A DNA stretch of 64,000 bases from Flaccisagitta enflata (taxonomy: Eukaryota; Chaetognatha; Sagittoidea; Aphragmophora). The stretch lies in NCBI GenBank assembly GCA_965153355.1, contig OZ231126.1:62992001-63056000 (forward strand), read 5' to 3'. The position numbers and the translations under genes were made by a program. Below the pieces are notes generated by a model. It was not told where the DNA came from. It made no database searches and was given only the letters and a program-made list of their open reading frames with translations. Shown here in pieces: positions 1-11,735 of this stretch (positions within the stretch are counted from its first letter, which is position 1; every line of letters starts with the position of its first letter).

Positions 1-40
1 AGAGAGACAGTGACAGAGACACAGCGAAACAGACACAAAC

Positions 41-63
41 AACACACACATGCACACACACGC

Positions 64-144
<81 letters not shown>
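41..144. repeat. (CA)n microsatellite
   Basis: About 100 bp of CA, interrupted near its start. Confidence 0.98.
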
Positions 145-147
<3 letters not shown>

Positions 148-154
148 CAGCCCT

Positions 155-203
155 TACGATTTTTTTCCGGTCGGCGAGAGCCGCCTTTACTGGTAATACA
201 TCA
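155..203 (+). mobile_element. Family-C end module after a CA array
   Basis: TTTTTTTCCGGTCGGCGAGAG then CCGCCTTTACTGGTAAT matches the family-C terminus. The element body would be the CA array and sequence outside the window. Confidence 0.45.
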
Positions 204-1114
204 GTAGTAAAAAAAGTTCTTGTTCTCAACGTCGGTGTTTGGGAAGGGTTAAAAGCTATGGAACGTTGATCGTTTCTCTCTCTCTCTTTATTTTCTTTTT
301 TTTTTTTAAAGAGAAAATGTTAAAAAAAGAGCGAAAATTGAAAGAGTTCGCATGATTAAGATCATTAGTTTCATTAAGGTAGTAAGCACGTCAGCGAGGT
401 CGCTTGTGTGTGTGTTTTCTAATACGCGATCAACAAATTACTTTGTTGCCATTGTTAATGATCTCCGTCTGGAAGTGGAATGAAAATTGTAATTTGACAA
501 TTGTGTGGGTTTTTCAATTCAATCGATTTTTTTTCTCTTCTCTCGCTGTATACGTATCTTTTTTTTTGTCAATGTTTCTTTCTTGTTTCTTTTCTTAGAT
601 CTTGTTCTTTTTTTTTTTCGTTTCTTTTTATTTATTCTTCTTGATCATGGGTTAATCGGGTCAACTGCGCGCCTCAGGGGAGTTTATAACTAATATAAGT
701 ATCATTTTATATTTAAGCTTTGTTCTTCGATTTCTGTCATCAAAGAAGAAAACAATTTTGAACATTTCCTCTCAAGGCTCTTTCAACACTGACAGGAACC
801 GATGAGAAGGTCATGGATTAAGGGATTAATTCGTCCCCAGGATTCGCTGTTTTGTCTGTACTTTTTTTTTTTTTTTTTGACGGATGACAAAATATTGAAA
901 AGAAGATTGGCGGGAAGACTGGCTTAAGGATGCCGTCCTAACTTTAGTATTTCCGGTTTGTTTGATGAAGAAAAAAAAAGGAAGAAAAACAAGACAGAGG
1001 AAAAAAGCAGAATCAAAAATGAAAATAAAAATGAAAATGAAAATGAAAATGGAACAAAGGACAATCAAGTTTGCAAATCGTGTCATGAGATCGGGAGGCC
1101 CTAAACAAACTAAG
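204..1114. other. Unassigned AT-rich stretch
   Basis: T-runs, a GAAAAT microsatellite (1,018-1,050) and no supported gene. Confidence 0.6.
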
Positions 1115-1276
1115 ATTTAATGCTAAAAGCTATAGGCTAAAGGCTAAAGGCTAAGGGCTATTGGCTATTGGCCATTGGCTAAAGGCCATTGGCCATTGGC
1201 TAAAGGCTATAGGCTATAGGCTTAAGGTTTAAGGCTAAAGGCTAAAGGCTAAAGGCTAAAGGCTTAAGGCCTAAGG
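1115..1276. repeat. Degenerate heptamer array (GGCTAAA / GGCTATT)
   Basis: About 20 units of GGCTAAA, GGCTATA, GGCCATT and GGCTTAA abutting the foldback element at 1,277. Confidence 0.85.
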
Positions 1277-1652
1277 CTTTTCTCCGTGATTTAGAGGTGC
1301 CAGATTTGATATTTTGTTGTGGTAAGAATGTCAAATTTAGGTCATTTTGGCCAAATTGAGCCACTTAGCCTTAGAAATCGAACCTAAAATCCATGAGATT
1401 ATAAAACTAGAGCTCAAGATCTCACTAGTGGTGCAATCCACATGTTTCTATCATTTTTCGTTTAGATTTGAGAGCATTTCAAAGATGAAAGGGTTTGAAG
1501 GGAAAATGGCAGCTTCAATTTCAGTGGCAATTTCTAAGGCTAAGTGGCTCAATTTGGCGGCCAAAATGACCTAAATTTGACATTCTTACCACAACCACCA
1601 TCAAGTTATGATCAAAATATCAAATCTGGCACCTCTAAATCACGGAGAAAAG
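1277..1652. mobile_element. Foldback element with arms over 100 bp
   Basis: CTTTTCTCCGTGATTTAGAG at both ends in inverse orientation. The arms continue through GTAAGAATGTCAAATTTAGG to CACTTAGCCTTAGAAAT. Target duplication not visible. Flanked on both sides by GGCTAAA-type repeats. Confidence 0.7.
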
Positions 1653-1747
1653 TCGTATAGCGAGTAGTTTTCAACAGTATAGACATAGTCTGTTTAAAAA
1701 AGCTGCAGGCTGGGGTGTTCAATTGATTTGATGCAAAAACCGTTGGC

Positions 1748-1822
1748 CCTAGCTTAGGGCTTAGGGCTTAGGGCTTAAGGCTTAAGGCTAAGGGCTAAAG
1801 GCTAAGGCCAAAGGCTAAGGGC
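1748..1822. repeat. Heptamer array (TTAGGGC / GGCTAAA)
   Basis: GCTTAGGGCTTAGGGC grading into GGCTTAAGGCTAAGGGC. A seven-base unit, so not a telomeric hexamer. Confidence 0.85.
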
Positions 1823-2211
1823 AACAAAAATTACTTTCAATCGAACTGGCCTCGTCACTGTTTTCAAACATTCTCGATATTGATTATGATATATACTTTT
1901 GCACTTGTAAAAATAATGATTCCATTATTTTAAAGGCAACGCTCGCCCTTTTTTTTCGTTCAGAGAACTCCGATTTTAGGACATGCAAAACTCAACAATC
2001 TCAATGAACCGTCTTCCGAGGCCATGCCCTTGTTTGGTACTCGAGAACAAACTACAGTTGCTTCTTTGTCTATGAAAATTGGCGACCCTAGTTTCCCCCC
2101 CCCCCCTAGGTCTCCCGCAGCGCCTCCCTTCAACGCAACGAAAGGTTATCTCAGCAATGGAGGGCTGGGAGCGCTAAAACGTCAAATTCGAGAAAAGAGG
2201 GGTAAAGGGTA

Positions 2212-2514
2212 GGGTGGTCGGGAAATGGGTCAAATTTCATATATTGATATACTTAAGCCCTTTGCACAAATATCCAATAAAAGAGGGATTCCTCACAAGT
2301 TGGGGTGTGTAATCAAACAGAAAACCTTGTCGGCAAAACCATAGGCTTGCTATGGGAACTTTTCTTTTGCCATAGGAAGCCCATAGTTTTGCCGACATGG
2401 TTTATTCTTCAAATTCAGACCTCTGCTTGCGGGAAAACCTTCTTTTTTGGTACATTTATGCAAAAAACTAGAGTATATCATTTTTCGAAATTTGACCCTA
2501 TTTCATGACCACCC
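2212..2514. mobile_element. TA-target MITE with nested palindrome
   Basis: TIRs GGGTGGTCGGGAAATGGGTC and GGGTGGTCATGAAATAGGGTC-like, flanked by TA (2,210-2,211; 2,515-2,516). A second palindrome at 2,323-2,402 (CCTTGTCGGCAAAACCATAG) forms the core. Confidence 0.75.
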
Positions 2515-2599
2515 TAGTAAAGGGGGTTCGAACATGAAGTTTTCAGATGAAATTGGTCGTGTACAGGGGCCAATTAGTAGAGTTGGTGTCGCACTCAGG

Positions 2600-3282
2600 A
2601 ATAGATAAATGAATAGATGAATAGATAAAATGATAGATAATAGAATAGATAGATAGTTGAATAGATAAATATTTGAATAGATAAATAGATGATGGATAAT
2701 GAGTTAAATAGATAAACGGGGTGGGAGAAACATAGGCACTCGGAACTAAAGCTGAAAAGTCGGACTTATAGATTAAACTAAGAGTTCCTACATAAAATGA
2801 ATAAGTTATTAAACCCCACTTATCCTTCTATTTTCCCCCTCATTCCCCCAATTTTTGGGGAAAATAGAAGGATAAGTGAGGTTTATAACTTATTCATTTT
2901 ATGTAGGAACTCTTAGTTTCTATGAACTAAAAGGTAAGATGCAAAAAACTAGCAGTTTTGGCGATGTTTACAGTAGTTTAATTTTAAAAGTCTGACTTAC
3001 AGCGGGGCCAAAATTTGTGCCTCGGACCTATAGAATTTTCTGCCACCCTGTTAAGATAAATAGATAGATAAATCAATTAATAGATGAATAGATAGATAAA
3101 CAAATGACTAGACAAAATAGATAAATGATTTGATGAACAAATGAATAAATAACTAAATAAATGAATAGATAAACAGATAAATGAATAGATAGATAAATAA
3201 AAAAGAATAAATAATTAAATAGATAAATGAATAAATGAATAAAAAGTGAAAAAAATAAATTAATAAATGAATATATAAATGA

Positions 3283-3365
<83 letters not shown>

Positions 3366-3445
3366 ATACATGAATAAATAAATGAATAGATAAATAGATA
3401 GATAGATAAATAAAAAATGTATAAATGAATAAATAAACGAATAAC
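2600..3445. repeat. GATA/AAAT-type array
   Basis: ATAGATAAATGAATAGAT-like units on both sides of the foldback element, including a pure (AAAT)n block at about 3,282-3,368. Confidence 0.9.
2715..3051. mobile_element. Foldback MITE inserted in a GATA-type array
   Basis: Outer ends resemble ACGGGGTGGGAGAAA and ACAGGGTGGCAGAAA. The centre (2,775-2,919) is a near-perfect hairpin with arms of about 65 bp (AAACTAAGAGTTCCTACATA). TA is present next to both ends. Confidence 0.65.
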
Positions 3446-3449
3446 GATA

Positions 3450-4469
3450 ACCTAATCAACTACAAAGAATGAATGCTAGATGTGATGGATCAATGGTAAG
3501 GTAGCAGAGAAAAGGTACAAGAGCCGGGTACGGGGAACTTTGAGAAATTTTGAGAAGGGGGAAAGAGCGAGAAGAGATGGTAAAAGATATCCAGAGCGAA
3601 GAAGATGTATTATGGAATTTGGAGAAGACTGAAAAGAGAAGAAGCAAGCAGAATACAAGAGGGCGGAGAGTTCGAGAGGGCGGAAGGCGAAGGGCGGAGG
3701 GCGGAGACGACCCGCTGCAATGGTAATGTTAGGATTGTCTCAAATTCTGAGATAAGTCTCAATGAATGATCAATTGTACCATTGTTGACGAGACATGTCG
3801 GTACCCTTACTACGCCGATTGAATGCCGGGACTTTGCTCAATCGCTCTTATGTGCCCCCTTCATAATGTGATACTCAATGTATTTAAAACAAGCCAATGC
3901 GCAGCTTTCTAGCTTGATGGGAATTGGCTGTTCTGCCTTATGCTTTAGGGTCAATTTGAAATTAACAAAGAAAATATAAGGATATTCTTAGCGGATTCTT
4001 AAGGGGATTTTTTCCCCTTTACTTCAATGTGAACTTTGAACGGGACCTAAAAAAGGTTCCCTTACGCCTTTTATCGTTGACCGTAGCATGACTTTCGAAG
4101 TGACTGATTAAATATGTTAATACTTACTGCAGGTTATCAGTTTGTCAAGGTGTGGCGATAAAATCACAAGGAGACTTCGGCGATGGTGAAGTGATACCTG
4201 GGTCATCATGGGCGAAGACCGCAGTTAAAAACATTTTACTGTTTGTGCGTTTTTGTTTTGCGGGCCTGAAGGCTCGTAGCGTCAAATTCTACAGTAAGGC
4301 TTGGATGTGGGATTTTTGCCATTTTTGCAACTGTTTTTCGCCACAGTCACTATGTCAATGACAAGTCAATTTAAACACAAATCTCACCTCTATGTTGTGG
4401 AATATGCCAATGACCGGAAGTCATCCCTTGCCGGCTTACCCCGTATTAGGTAATGTTTATCAGACCAAA
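3450..4469. other. Unassigned unique-looking stretch
   Basis: GAGGGCGGA-type short repeats at 3,660-3,705. Otherwise no gene, TIR or array that I can support. Confidence 0.5.
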
Positions 4470-5332
4470 TGCGTTTCAAATAATTTTCAGATGTCCTATA
4501 ATAGGCTGTGTCCGTCTGTCTGTCTATTGGTCTGCCGATAACGCATTCATTAACACCCCTGACATAATTAGGCGAACTGGGAAATTGATCAAAATGGAGA
4601 GTAAAAATGCGATTTGAAGCTTGAAATTTGACGCAGAGATAACTCAGATTTGGTATTTTCACAAACCGAGGCCAAGTGGAGTACATGCTAAACGATGTGG
4701 CCCTGGGGATGTGATATGGCAGAAATCGGGAAGACAATTTAGTCTGATTTTGACATGGAAATTCATTTATGAGAAAACACCATGATCTATCACTTATTTT
4801 TCTGTATGAGATGAAAGAAAACTGTCATTCTCAGGTTGTTATATAACTGCCACGTAAAAATGAGGCAATGGTACAGAAAGTCAGTCCTAGAGTGCTTCAC
4901 AAGGTGGGAGAACCCCTGATGAGAAATGGTGGTTTCTCCAGCAAATTTGTAACTTTTGATAAAAAAACATCATTCTCATATCAATAGAAAGAAGGCATTA
5001 GAAGCCTTTTGTTGACATGCATTGGGCATTTTTTGAAGAAAACCTACAATAAATAGCATATTTTCAAGTCGACTTCAAACTCTGACTTTTGGTGAGCATA
5101 TTTCAAGGTATTTATAGACAAACTCTTATCCCAGTTCGCCTAATTTTGTCAGGGGTGTTAAAAAAACAAAATCATGCATTTTCAATAGAAAAGTGGTCCT
5201 AACCTAGTAGCATATATTTCGCAATTCATTCATTTATTCATTCATAAAAAAATCATCTATCTTTAAAAAAAAAACATTCATTCATAAAAAAAAAGCATTC
5301 AAAGAGCGTTCGTTGGCCTCCTTGGCCTTGTT
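4470..5332 (-). mobile_element. Old family-A element split by a MITE
   Basis: Left part CTATAATAGGCTGTGTCCGT and right end TTGGCCTTGTT match family-A termini. The TA-target MITE at 4,553-5,158 sits between them, and an ATTC-rich stretch (5,224-5,290) may be its core. Confidence 0.4.
4553..5158. mobile_element. TA-target MITE
   Basis: TIRs ACACCCCTGACATAATTAGG and ACACCCCTGACAAAATTAGG, continuing CGAACTGGGA. TA at 4,551-4,552 and 5,159-5,160. No coding frame. Confidence 0.82.
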
Positions 5333-5597
5333 TTTCAAAACCAACACTGGTAAGAATGGGCCTTAGGATGGCCTCTGCTGGGCCCTCAACGCTCCTCCAT
5401 TTGCATAACTGCAACTGCGCAAACTTAAAATCAAGGGCAACGGATATCGCTGACCAACTAACGCCTTTCTAGACTTACTCCTTTTATCGTAACAATAGTC
5501 ATGGATCGTTGATCATTTGTTTTACTCCCGACAGGTATACAGATGTCGATGCTATCGTTCGTTGCCCAATTGAATTATTGCGTGAGCTGTCATTTAA

Positions 5598-5699
<102 letters not shown>

Positions 5700-6117
5700 T
5701 GATAGAAAGACAAAACCAGATAGAAAGACAAAGGAGTACAGACTCTACTATGATAAACAAATATTTCTACAATTTCTAATGACCACCCTCCTCCATAAAA
5801 GGATACATTATGACGAACATCAATACAGTTAAACCCCCGCTTTAACGCATCCATGAGTAAAGGTAATTCACCTATAAGAAATGTGAAATCTTGGTAATTC
5901 ATTTCATTTACAATCTATAATAGATATAATTTGTTGGTCCCTTGGCATCCATTTTTGCGGGGTTTAACGGTTCTCTTACCACAATTTCGGCGGCATACAG
6001 CTGTGGGTAGGCTGGTATAGCAGTTACAACAGTAATGATGAAAACAACAAAAAAGATAATCACTAGTATAGTTGGCATTATATGATAAACAAATCTATCC
6101 ATGTTCTTTTGTTGAAT

Positions 6118-6254
6118 AACAAGGCCAAGTGGGCCAATAGGTGCGACGTGTGGACCGGAGAACGAATGCGTTACCGACCAACCGACCAACCAACCGACAA
6201 ACCGAACGACCGACCGACGGACACAGCCAGTTATAGAGATGCTTTGTCGCACCT
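6118..6254 (+). mobile_element. Family-A HINE-like element (short)
   Basis: AACAAGGCCAAGTGGGCC, then AATAGGTGCGACG; ends GTTATAGAGATGC...GCACCT followed by AAAAA. ACCGACC tetramers precede the end. The 5' AGGTGCGAC is the reverse complement of the terminal GTCGCACCT. Confidence 0.75.
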
Positions 6255-6329
6255 AAAAACTTATCAATGGGGTTATTTCGTTGAATAATGAATAAATACT
6301 TCAACAAACTTATCAATGGGGTGTATATA

Positions 6330-6478
6330 TACAAACACGTGACTCTACATTTGCCATGTTGGTCAGTCAGTCGGTCCGTCTATCAGCCTGTCCATCTGTG
6401 TCCTCCTGTCTGTCAAATTTTTGATTTGCGTGCGGTTTTTGCATACTGTCCCTATTCAACCGTGTATCCAGCCTTGTT
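6330..6478 (-). mobile_element. Family-A HINE-like element, degenerate
   Basis: The minus strand starts AACAAGGCTGGATACACGG and ends near GTAGAGTCACGTGTTTG after GACC/GACA tetramers. The hairpin is partly lost. Confidence 0.55.
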
Positions 6479-6664
6479 TCCTTGAATGATGACTTGATAT
6501 TTCAACAAACTTATCCATGGGGTTCTTTCGTTGAATCAAGAATGTATATTTCGCAGAGCATTAAATATTTGCATTAAATGATTTGACTCTGTCAATCAAA
6601 TTGGTTGTACTTAGTAGATGTTATTATCCCAAATAGATTAAAGGAAATCCCTTTCATTAACGAA

Positions 6665-6916
6665 GGGCGTGTTTCTAGTGAAGACAAACAACGCGTTTGT
6701 ACCCGTGAAACGCGATAACAGTATGAACACATATTCAAGATTTTCAACTGTCCCACGAGGGAGTGAGCGAAGTGAGTGAGTGAGCTCGTGAACGGAGCGT
6801 AGCGAAGCAGAGCGCTGCGGAGCGAGTGAGCGGAGTGAACGGTGCGAGCGAACGAACGTAGCGAGCGACCGAGTGGCCCTTTCAAAACAAGATCGTCTTT
6901 GACTAGAAACGCCCCC
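6665..6916. mobile_element. PIF/Harbinger-type MITE, same family as 9,131
   Basis: Starts GGGCGTGTTTCTAGTG and ends CTAGAAACGCCCCC, with the same GAGCG/GTGAG interior. Flanked by GAA and TAA. It lies in tandem copy 1. Confidence 0.75.
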
Positions 6917-7355
6917 TAAGAAAACCAAACCAAGTTCTAATGCGTTACCGAATCACCGACGGACAAAGCCTCCTACGGATTAAACATTTTTTGCCGCGTA
7001 AGTAAAAACGCAAGTTTTGGGTTTTTGATTTGGATATAAAACATGAGAAAAGGGTCAAATTTCTTCCAGCGAGTAGTCTAATTTGTCAACTGAAATGTTA
7101 TCTCGTGTACAAATCATTATTCCAGTGACGTTAAAAGAAATCCATTCTCAGCGGATGAACGACGTCGCGATCAATCCATCATATCTTCCTATGACTTCAA
7201 AAAACTCTATCAACACAAATTTTAGTCAGGAAGAGGGAGGGGGGGGGGAAGATGGACATGATTAATGAGCGTCTAGAAACCGCGAGGGTAAGGCAAGAGG
7301 CGAGGTAAGGTAAGGTAAGGCGAGAAAAGTGTTAAAAGGTCGTCGGGAAAAAAGT

Positions 7356-7395
<40 letters not shown>

Positions 7396-7813
7396 TGATA
7401 GAAAGACAAAACCAGATAGAAAGACAAAGGAGTACAGACTCTACTATGATAAACAAATATTTCTACAATTTCTAATGACCACCCTCCTCCATAAAAGGAT
7501 ACATTATGACGAACATCAATACAGTTAAACCCCCGCTTTAACGCATCCATGAGTAAAGGTAATTCACCTATAAGAAATGTGAAATCTTGGTAATTCATTT
7601 CATTTACAATCTATAATAGATATAATTTGTTGGTCCCTTGGCATCCATTTTTGCGGGGTTTAACGGTTCTCTTACCACAATTTCGGCGGCATACAGCTGT
7701 GGGTAGGCTGGTATAGCAGTTACAACAGTAATGATGAAAACAACAAAAAAGATAATCACTAGTATAGATGGCATTATTTGAAAAACAAATCTATCCATGT
7801 TCTTTTGTTGAAT

Positions 7814-7950
7814 AACAAGGCCAAGTGGGGCAATAGGTGCGACGTGTGGACCGGCGAACGAATGCATTACCGACCGACCGACCAACCAACCGACAAACCG
7901 AACGACCGACCGACGGACACAGCCAGTTATAGAGATGCTTTGTCGCACCT
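7814..7950 (+). mobile_element. Family-A HINE-like element in tandem copy 2
   Basis: Duplicate of 6,118-6,254 with a few substitutions. Confidence 0.75.
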
Positions 7951-8025
7951 AAAAACTTATCAATGGGGTTATTTCGTTGAATAATGAATAAATACTTCAA
8001 CAAACTTATCAATGGGGTGTATATA

Positions 8026-8174
8026 TACAAACACGTGACTCTACATTTGCCGTGTTGGTCAGTCAGTCGGTCCGTCTATCAGCCTGTCCATCTGTGTCCT
8101 CCTGTCTGTCAAATTTTTGATTTGCGTGCGGTTTTTGCATACTGTCCCTATTCAACCGTGTATCCAGCCTTGTT
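8026..8174 (-). mobile_element. Family-A HINE-like element, degenerate, in tandem copy 2
   Basis: Duplicate of 6,330-6,478. Confidence 0.55.
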
Positions 8175-8360
8175 TCCTTGAATGATGACTTGATATTTCA
8201 ACAAACTTATCCATGGGGTTCTTTCGTTGAATCAAGAATGTATATTTCGCAGAGCATTAAATATTTGCATTAAATGATTTGACTCTGTCAATCAAATTGG
8301 TTGTACTTAGTAGATGTTATTATCCCAAATAGATTAAAGGAAATCCCTTTCATTAACAAA

Positions 8361-8612
8361 GGGCGTGTTTCTAGTGAAGACAAACAACGCGTTTGTACCC
8401 GTGAAAGACGATAACAGTATGAACACATATTCAAGATTTTCAACTGTCCCACGAGGGAGTGAGCGAAGTGAGTGAGTGAGCTCGTGAACGGAGCGTAGCG
8501 AAGCAGAGCGCTGCGGAGCGAGTGAGCGGAGTGAACGGTGCGAGCGAACGAACGTAGCGAGCGACCGAGTGGCCCTTTCAAAACAAGATCGTCTTTGACT
8601 AGAAACGCCCCC
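8361..8612. mobile_element. PIF/Harbinger-type MITE in tandem copy 2
   Basis: Counterpart of 6,665-6,916, duplicated together with the host segment. Confidence 0.75.
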
Positions 8613-9130
8613 TAAGAAAACCAAACCAAGTTCTAATGCGTTACCGAATCACCGACGGACAAAGCCTCCTACGGATTAAACATTTTTTGCCACGTAAGTA
8701 AAAACGCAAGTTTTGAGTTCATGATTTGGATAAAACATGAGAAAAGGGTCAAATTTCTTCCAGCGAGTAGTCTAATTTGTCAACTGAAATGTTATCTCGT
8801 GTACAAACCATTATTCCAGTGACGTTAAAAAAAATCCATTCTCAGCGGATGAACGACGTCGCGATCAATCCATCATATCTTCCTATGACTTCAAAAAACT
8901 CTATCAACACAAATTTTAGTCAGGAAGAGGGAGGGGGGGGGGAAGATGGACATGATTAATGAGCGTCTAGAAACCGCGAGGGTAAGGCAAGAGGCGAGGT
9001 AAGGTAAGGTAAGGCGAGAAAAGTGTTAAAAGGTCGTCGGGAAAAAAGTGCAAAGAGAAAAAACACACAAGGAGAATGTCCGATATATTGTTCGAGTCTA
9101 CAAGGAGGTCTCGCACGCCAGAAAGACTTT

Positions 9131-9386
9131 GGGCGTGTTTCTGGTGACGACCAAAAACGCGTTCCCTCCCGTGAAACGCGATAACAGCGTGAACACATAT
9201 TTAAAAATTTCAACTGTCCCACGAGGGAGTGAGCGAAGTGAGTGATTGAGCCCGTGAGCGAAGCGAGTGTAGCGAAACGTAGCGCTGCGGAGCGAGTGAG
9301 TGGAGTGAGCGGTGCGAGCGAACGAACGTAGCGAGCGACCAAGTGGCCCGTTCAAAACGCGATCGTCTTTGACTAGAAACGCACCC
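9131..9386. mobile_element. PIF/Harbinger-type MITE, 3-bp target, empty site known
   Basis: TIRs GGGCGTGTTTCTGG and GGGTGCGTTTCTAGTC (reverse complement of the right end). Flanks are TTT and TCA, while the empty paralogous site at 50,126-50,128 reads TTA on this strand. That fits a TTA duplication with one change on each side. The interior is GAGCGAAGTGAGTGA-like quasi-repeats. Confidence 0.8.
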
Positions 9387-10069
9387 TCATATAATCAAGA
9401 TGACTTTGACCATGTCTTTTACCACGGAACGGAATTGCCATGATACTTCTTGCTCTGTATGTTCCGCGTTGACGTTTTCTCCGCACATACGAAAAACTCT
9501 AAAGATAAGTTAGATAACGATGCCATCTATTTTGTCTTCAAGCTGTCTTCATGATGAGAATAAGAGGCCCCCTTTTCCTCCTCCTCCTCCTCTTCTTCCT
9601 CCTCTTCCCCCATCCTCCTCGATGTCCTCTACCGCCGCCTCCATCTACCAATGAGATTTTATATTTCAAAAAAAAAAGTTTTTTTTTCTATCTCCACTCC
9701 CGCGACATGATCTAAAAATGAAAAAACGCGGAGAACCAAGTTGGTTGATGATCTAATCTATCAAATTTACGTCGAGATCTGGTCTCATTAAAATAGACCA
9801 TTGTCAATCCGATCCGTAAACAACATTTATCTCTTAGACGCCTCTATTTTATTTTTCCTCTTTTTCCCTTTTTTGAGTTGTTGCAATATTACGTCGCTAT
9901 GAGAGTCAGAGCCAGGTTCGTTTTCGAAGAGGTGATTTAAATTTTGGTATTGTTGAACAGACAGATCAAACTATTACATGATTTGGCCTTGTATCAAGTC
10001 TTTTAGTTTATAGTTTGGCCAGTAATCTTAACACAAAACGTCTCATGTTTGGATGCCTTGTCCCGGATA
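9387..10069. other. Unassigned DNA shared by both inverted copies
   Basis: A CTC/CTT-rich patch (9,575-9,620) and no supported exon. Counterpart 48,670-49,320. Confidence 0.5.
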
Positions 10070-10077
10070 TATGGGAG

Positions 10078-10399
10078 CAGGGGTGTATATAATTGAGCGG
10101 CTTTTGAGTTTATTCCCCCCCCCCCCGCCTTTGATTTTCTTCCCTGCGACGCATCGCGTCGTGTAACAAAATTTACGATTTTCTTCTCCACAAAGCAAAA
10201 AAAGACGTATATAATAGGTTTAAATAGTGTTAAAATGTGTTGTAGTGATCAGGTACTACCATTTGGAACTATCAAAAGTATCAAATCTTCAAAAATTTTC
10301 TTTTTTCTTCTTTTTTAGCTTTTGATTTTTTTTTCCAAACCCTTTGATTTTATTCCCCCCCACGGGGGGGGGGGGAATGCTCATCTTTATATTCGCCTG
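10078..10399. mobile_element. hAT-type MITE with 8-bp target duplication
   Basis: The 5' end CAGGGGTGTATATAA and the 3' end (reverse complement CAGGCGAATATAAAG) are flanked by TATGGGAG at 10,070-10,077 and 10,400-10,407. The inverted paralogue near 48,665 holds a single TATGGGAG. A CA.GGGG-type TIR and an 8-bp duplication are hAT hallmarks. The interior has C- and G-runs and no transposase. Confidence 0.88.
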
Positions 10400-10614
10400 T
10401 ATGGGAGCGGTACTTTATCATAAGCATAATTGCCCACGTATCATAATGTTAAATGGTCACGGTCTCTCGGAATCCTACTGACGGATCGTTTGCGCTGTTT
10501 CCTCCAATTTTTTTTTCCTTTTTAGTCGCGTGCACGCGACTCTACAACCCGCTCTGTCGGTCGGTCGGTCGGTCCGTCGGTCGGTCGGTCGGTCGGTCGG
10601 TAACACTGCTTTTT

Positions 10615-11735
10615 TGTGTCATTTTTGGTCATTTTTGGTTGCTTTTAGTCATTTTTGGTCATTTTTGGTTGCTTTTAGTCATTTTTGGTCATTTTTGGTC
10701 ATTTTTGGTCATTTTGGTCATTTTGGTCATTTTTGGTCATTTTTGGTCATTTTTGGTCGTTTTTGATCATTCATAATCATTTTTAATCATTTCTAATCAT
10801 TTTTAATCATTTTTGATCATTTTTGGTCATTTTTGGTCACTTTGATCATTTTTGTCATTTTGGCCATTTTGGTCATTTTGGTCATTTTTGGTCATTTTTG
10901 ATCATTTTTGATCATTTTTGATCATTTTTGATCATTTTTGATCATTTTGGGTCATTTCTGGTTATTTTTGATCATTTTTTTGTCATTTTTGGTCATTTTT
11001 GGTCATTTTTGGTCATTTTGGTCATTTTGGTCATTTTGGTCATTTTTGATCAATTTTGGTCATATTTGATCATTTTTGGTCATTTTTGGTCATTTTGGGT
11101 CATTTTGGGTTGTTTTGGGTCATTTTGTGTCATTTTTGGACATTTCTGGCTATTTTTGATCATTTTTTGTCATTTTTGGTCTTTTTTTATCATTTTTGGG
11201 CATTTTGGTCATTTTGGTCATTTTTGATCAATTTTGGTCATTTTTGATCATTTTTGGTCATTTTGGGTCATCTTGGGTCATCTTGGGTCATTTTGTGTCA
11301 TTTTATGTCATTTTTGGTCATTTTTGGTCATTTTTGGTCATTTTTGGACTTTTCAGGTCATTTGAGGTCATTTTAGGTCATTTTAGGTCACTTTGATAAT
11401 TTTTGGTCATATTTGGTCATTTTTGGTCATCTTTGGTCATTTTTGGTCATTTTTGGGTCGTTTTTGGTCATTTTGGTCATTTTTGGTCGTTTTTGGTCAT
11501 TTTTGGTCCATTTTTGTTATTTTTGGTCATTTTTGGTCTTTTTTGGACATTTTTGTTCGTTTTTGGTCATTTTGGTCATGTTTGGTCATTTTTGGTCATT
11601 TTTGGTTATTTTGGCCAAATTGGTCATTCTTGGTCATTTATGGTCATCTTTGGTCATCTTTGGTCATTTTGGTCATTTTGGTCATTTTGGTCATTTTGGT
11701 CATTTTTGGTCATTTTTGGTCATTTTGGTTAAAGT
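10615..11735. repeat. 10-bp satellite GGTCATTTTT inside a family-A element
   Basis: About 110 degenerate units of GGTCATTTTT with GATCATTTTT and GGTCATTTTG variants. Confidence 0.95.

Larger units (their letters stand above)
7392..9056 (+). repeat. Tandem duplication, copy 2
   Basis: Repeats 5,696-7,391. It was probably mediated by the GA arrays at 5,600-5,695 and 7,361-7,391. Its right part overlaps the start of the inverted duplication (8,845). Confidence 0.93.

Noticed and set aside
1748-1822. TTAGGG-like repeats as an interstitial telomere
   Set aside because: The unit is seven bases (TTAGGGC) and grades into GGCTAAA; no hexamer run.
9500-9700. MMRIRGPLFLLLL-like frame as a signal peptide
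   Set aside because: Produced by a CTC/CTT-rich patch; frame and length differ between the inverted copies.
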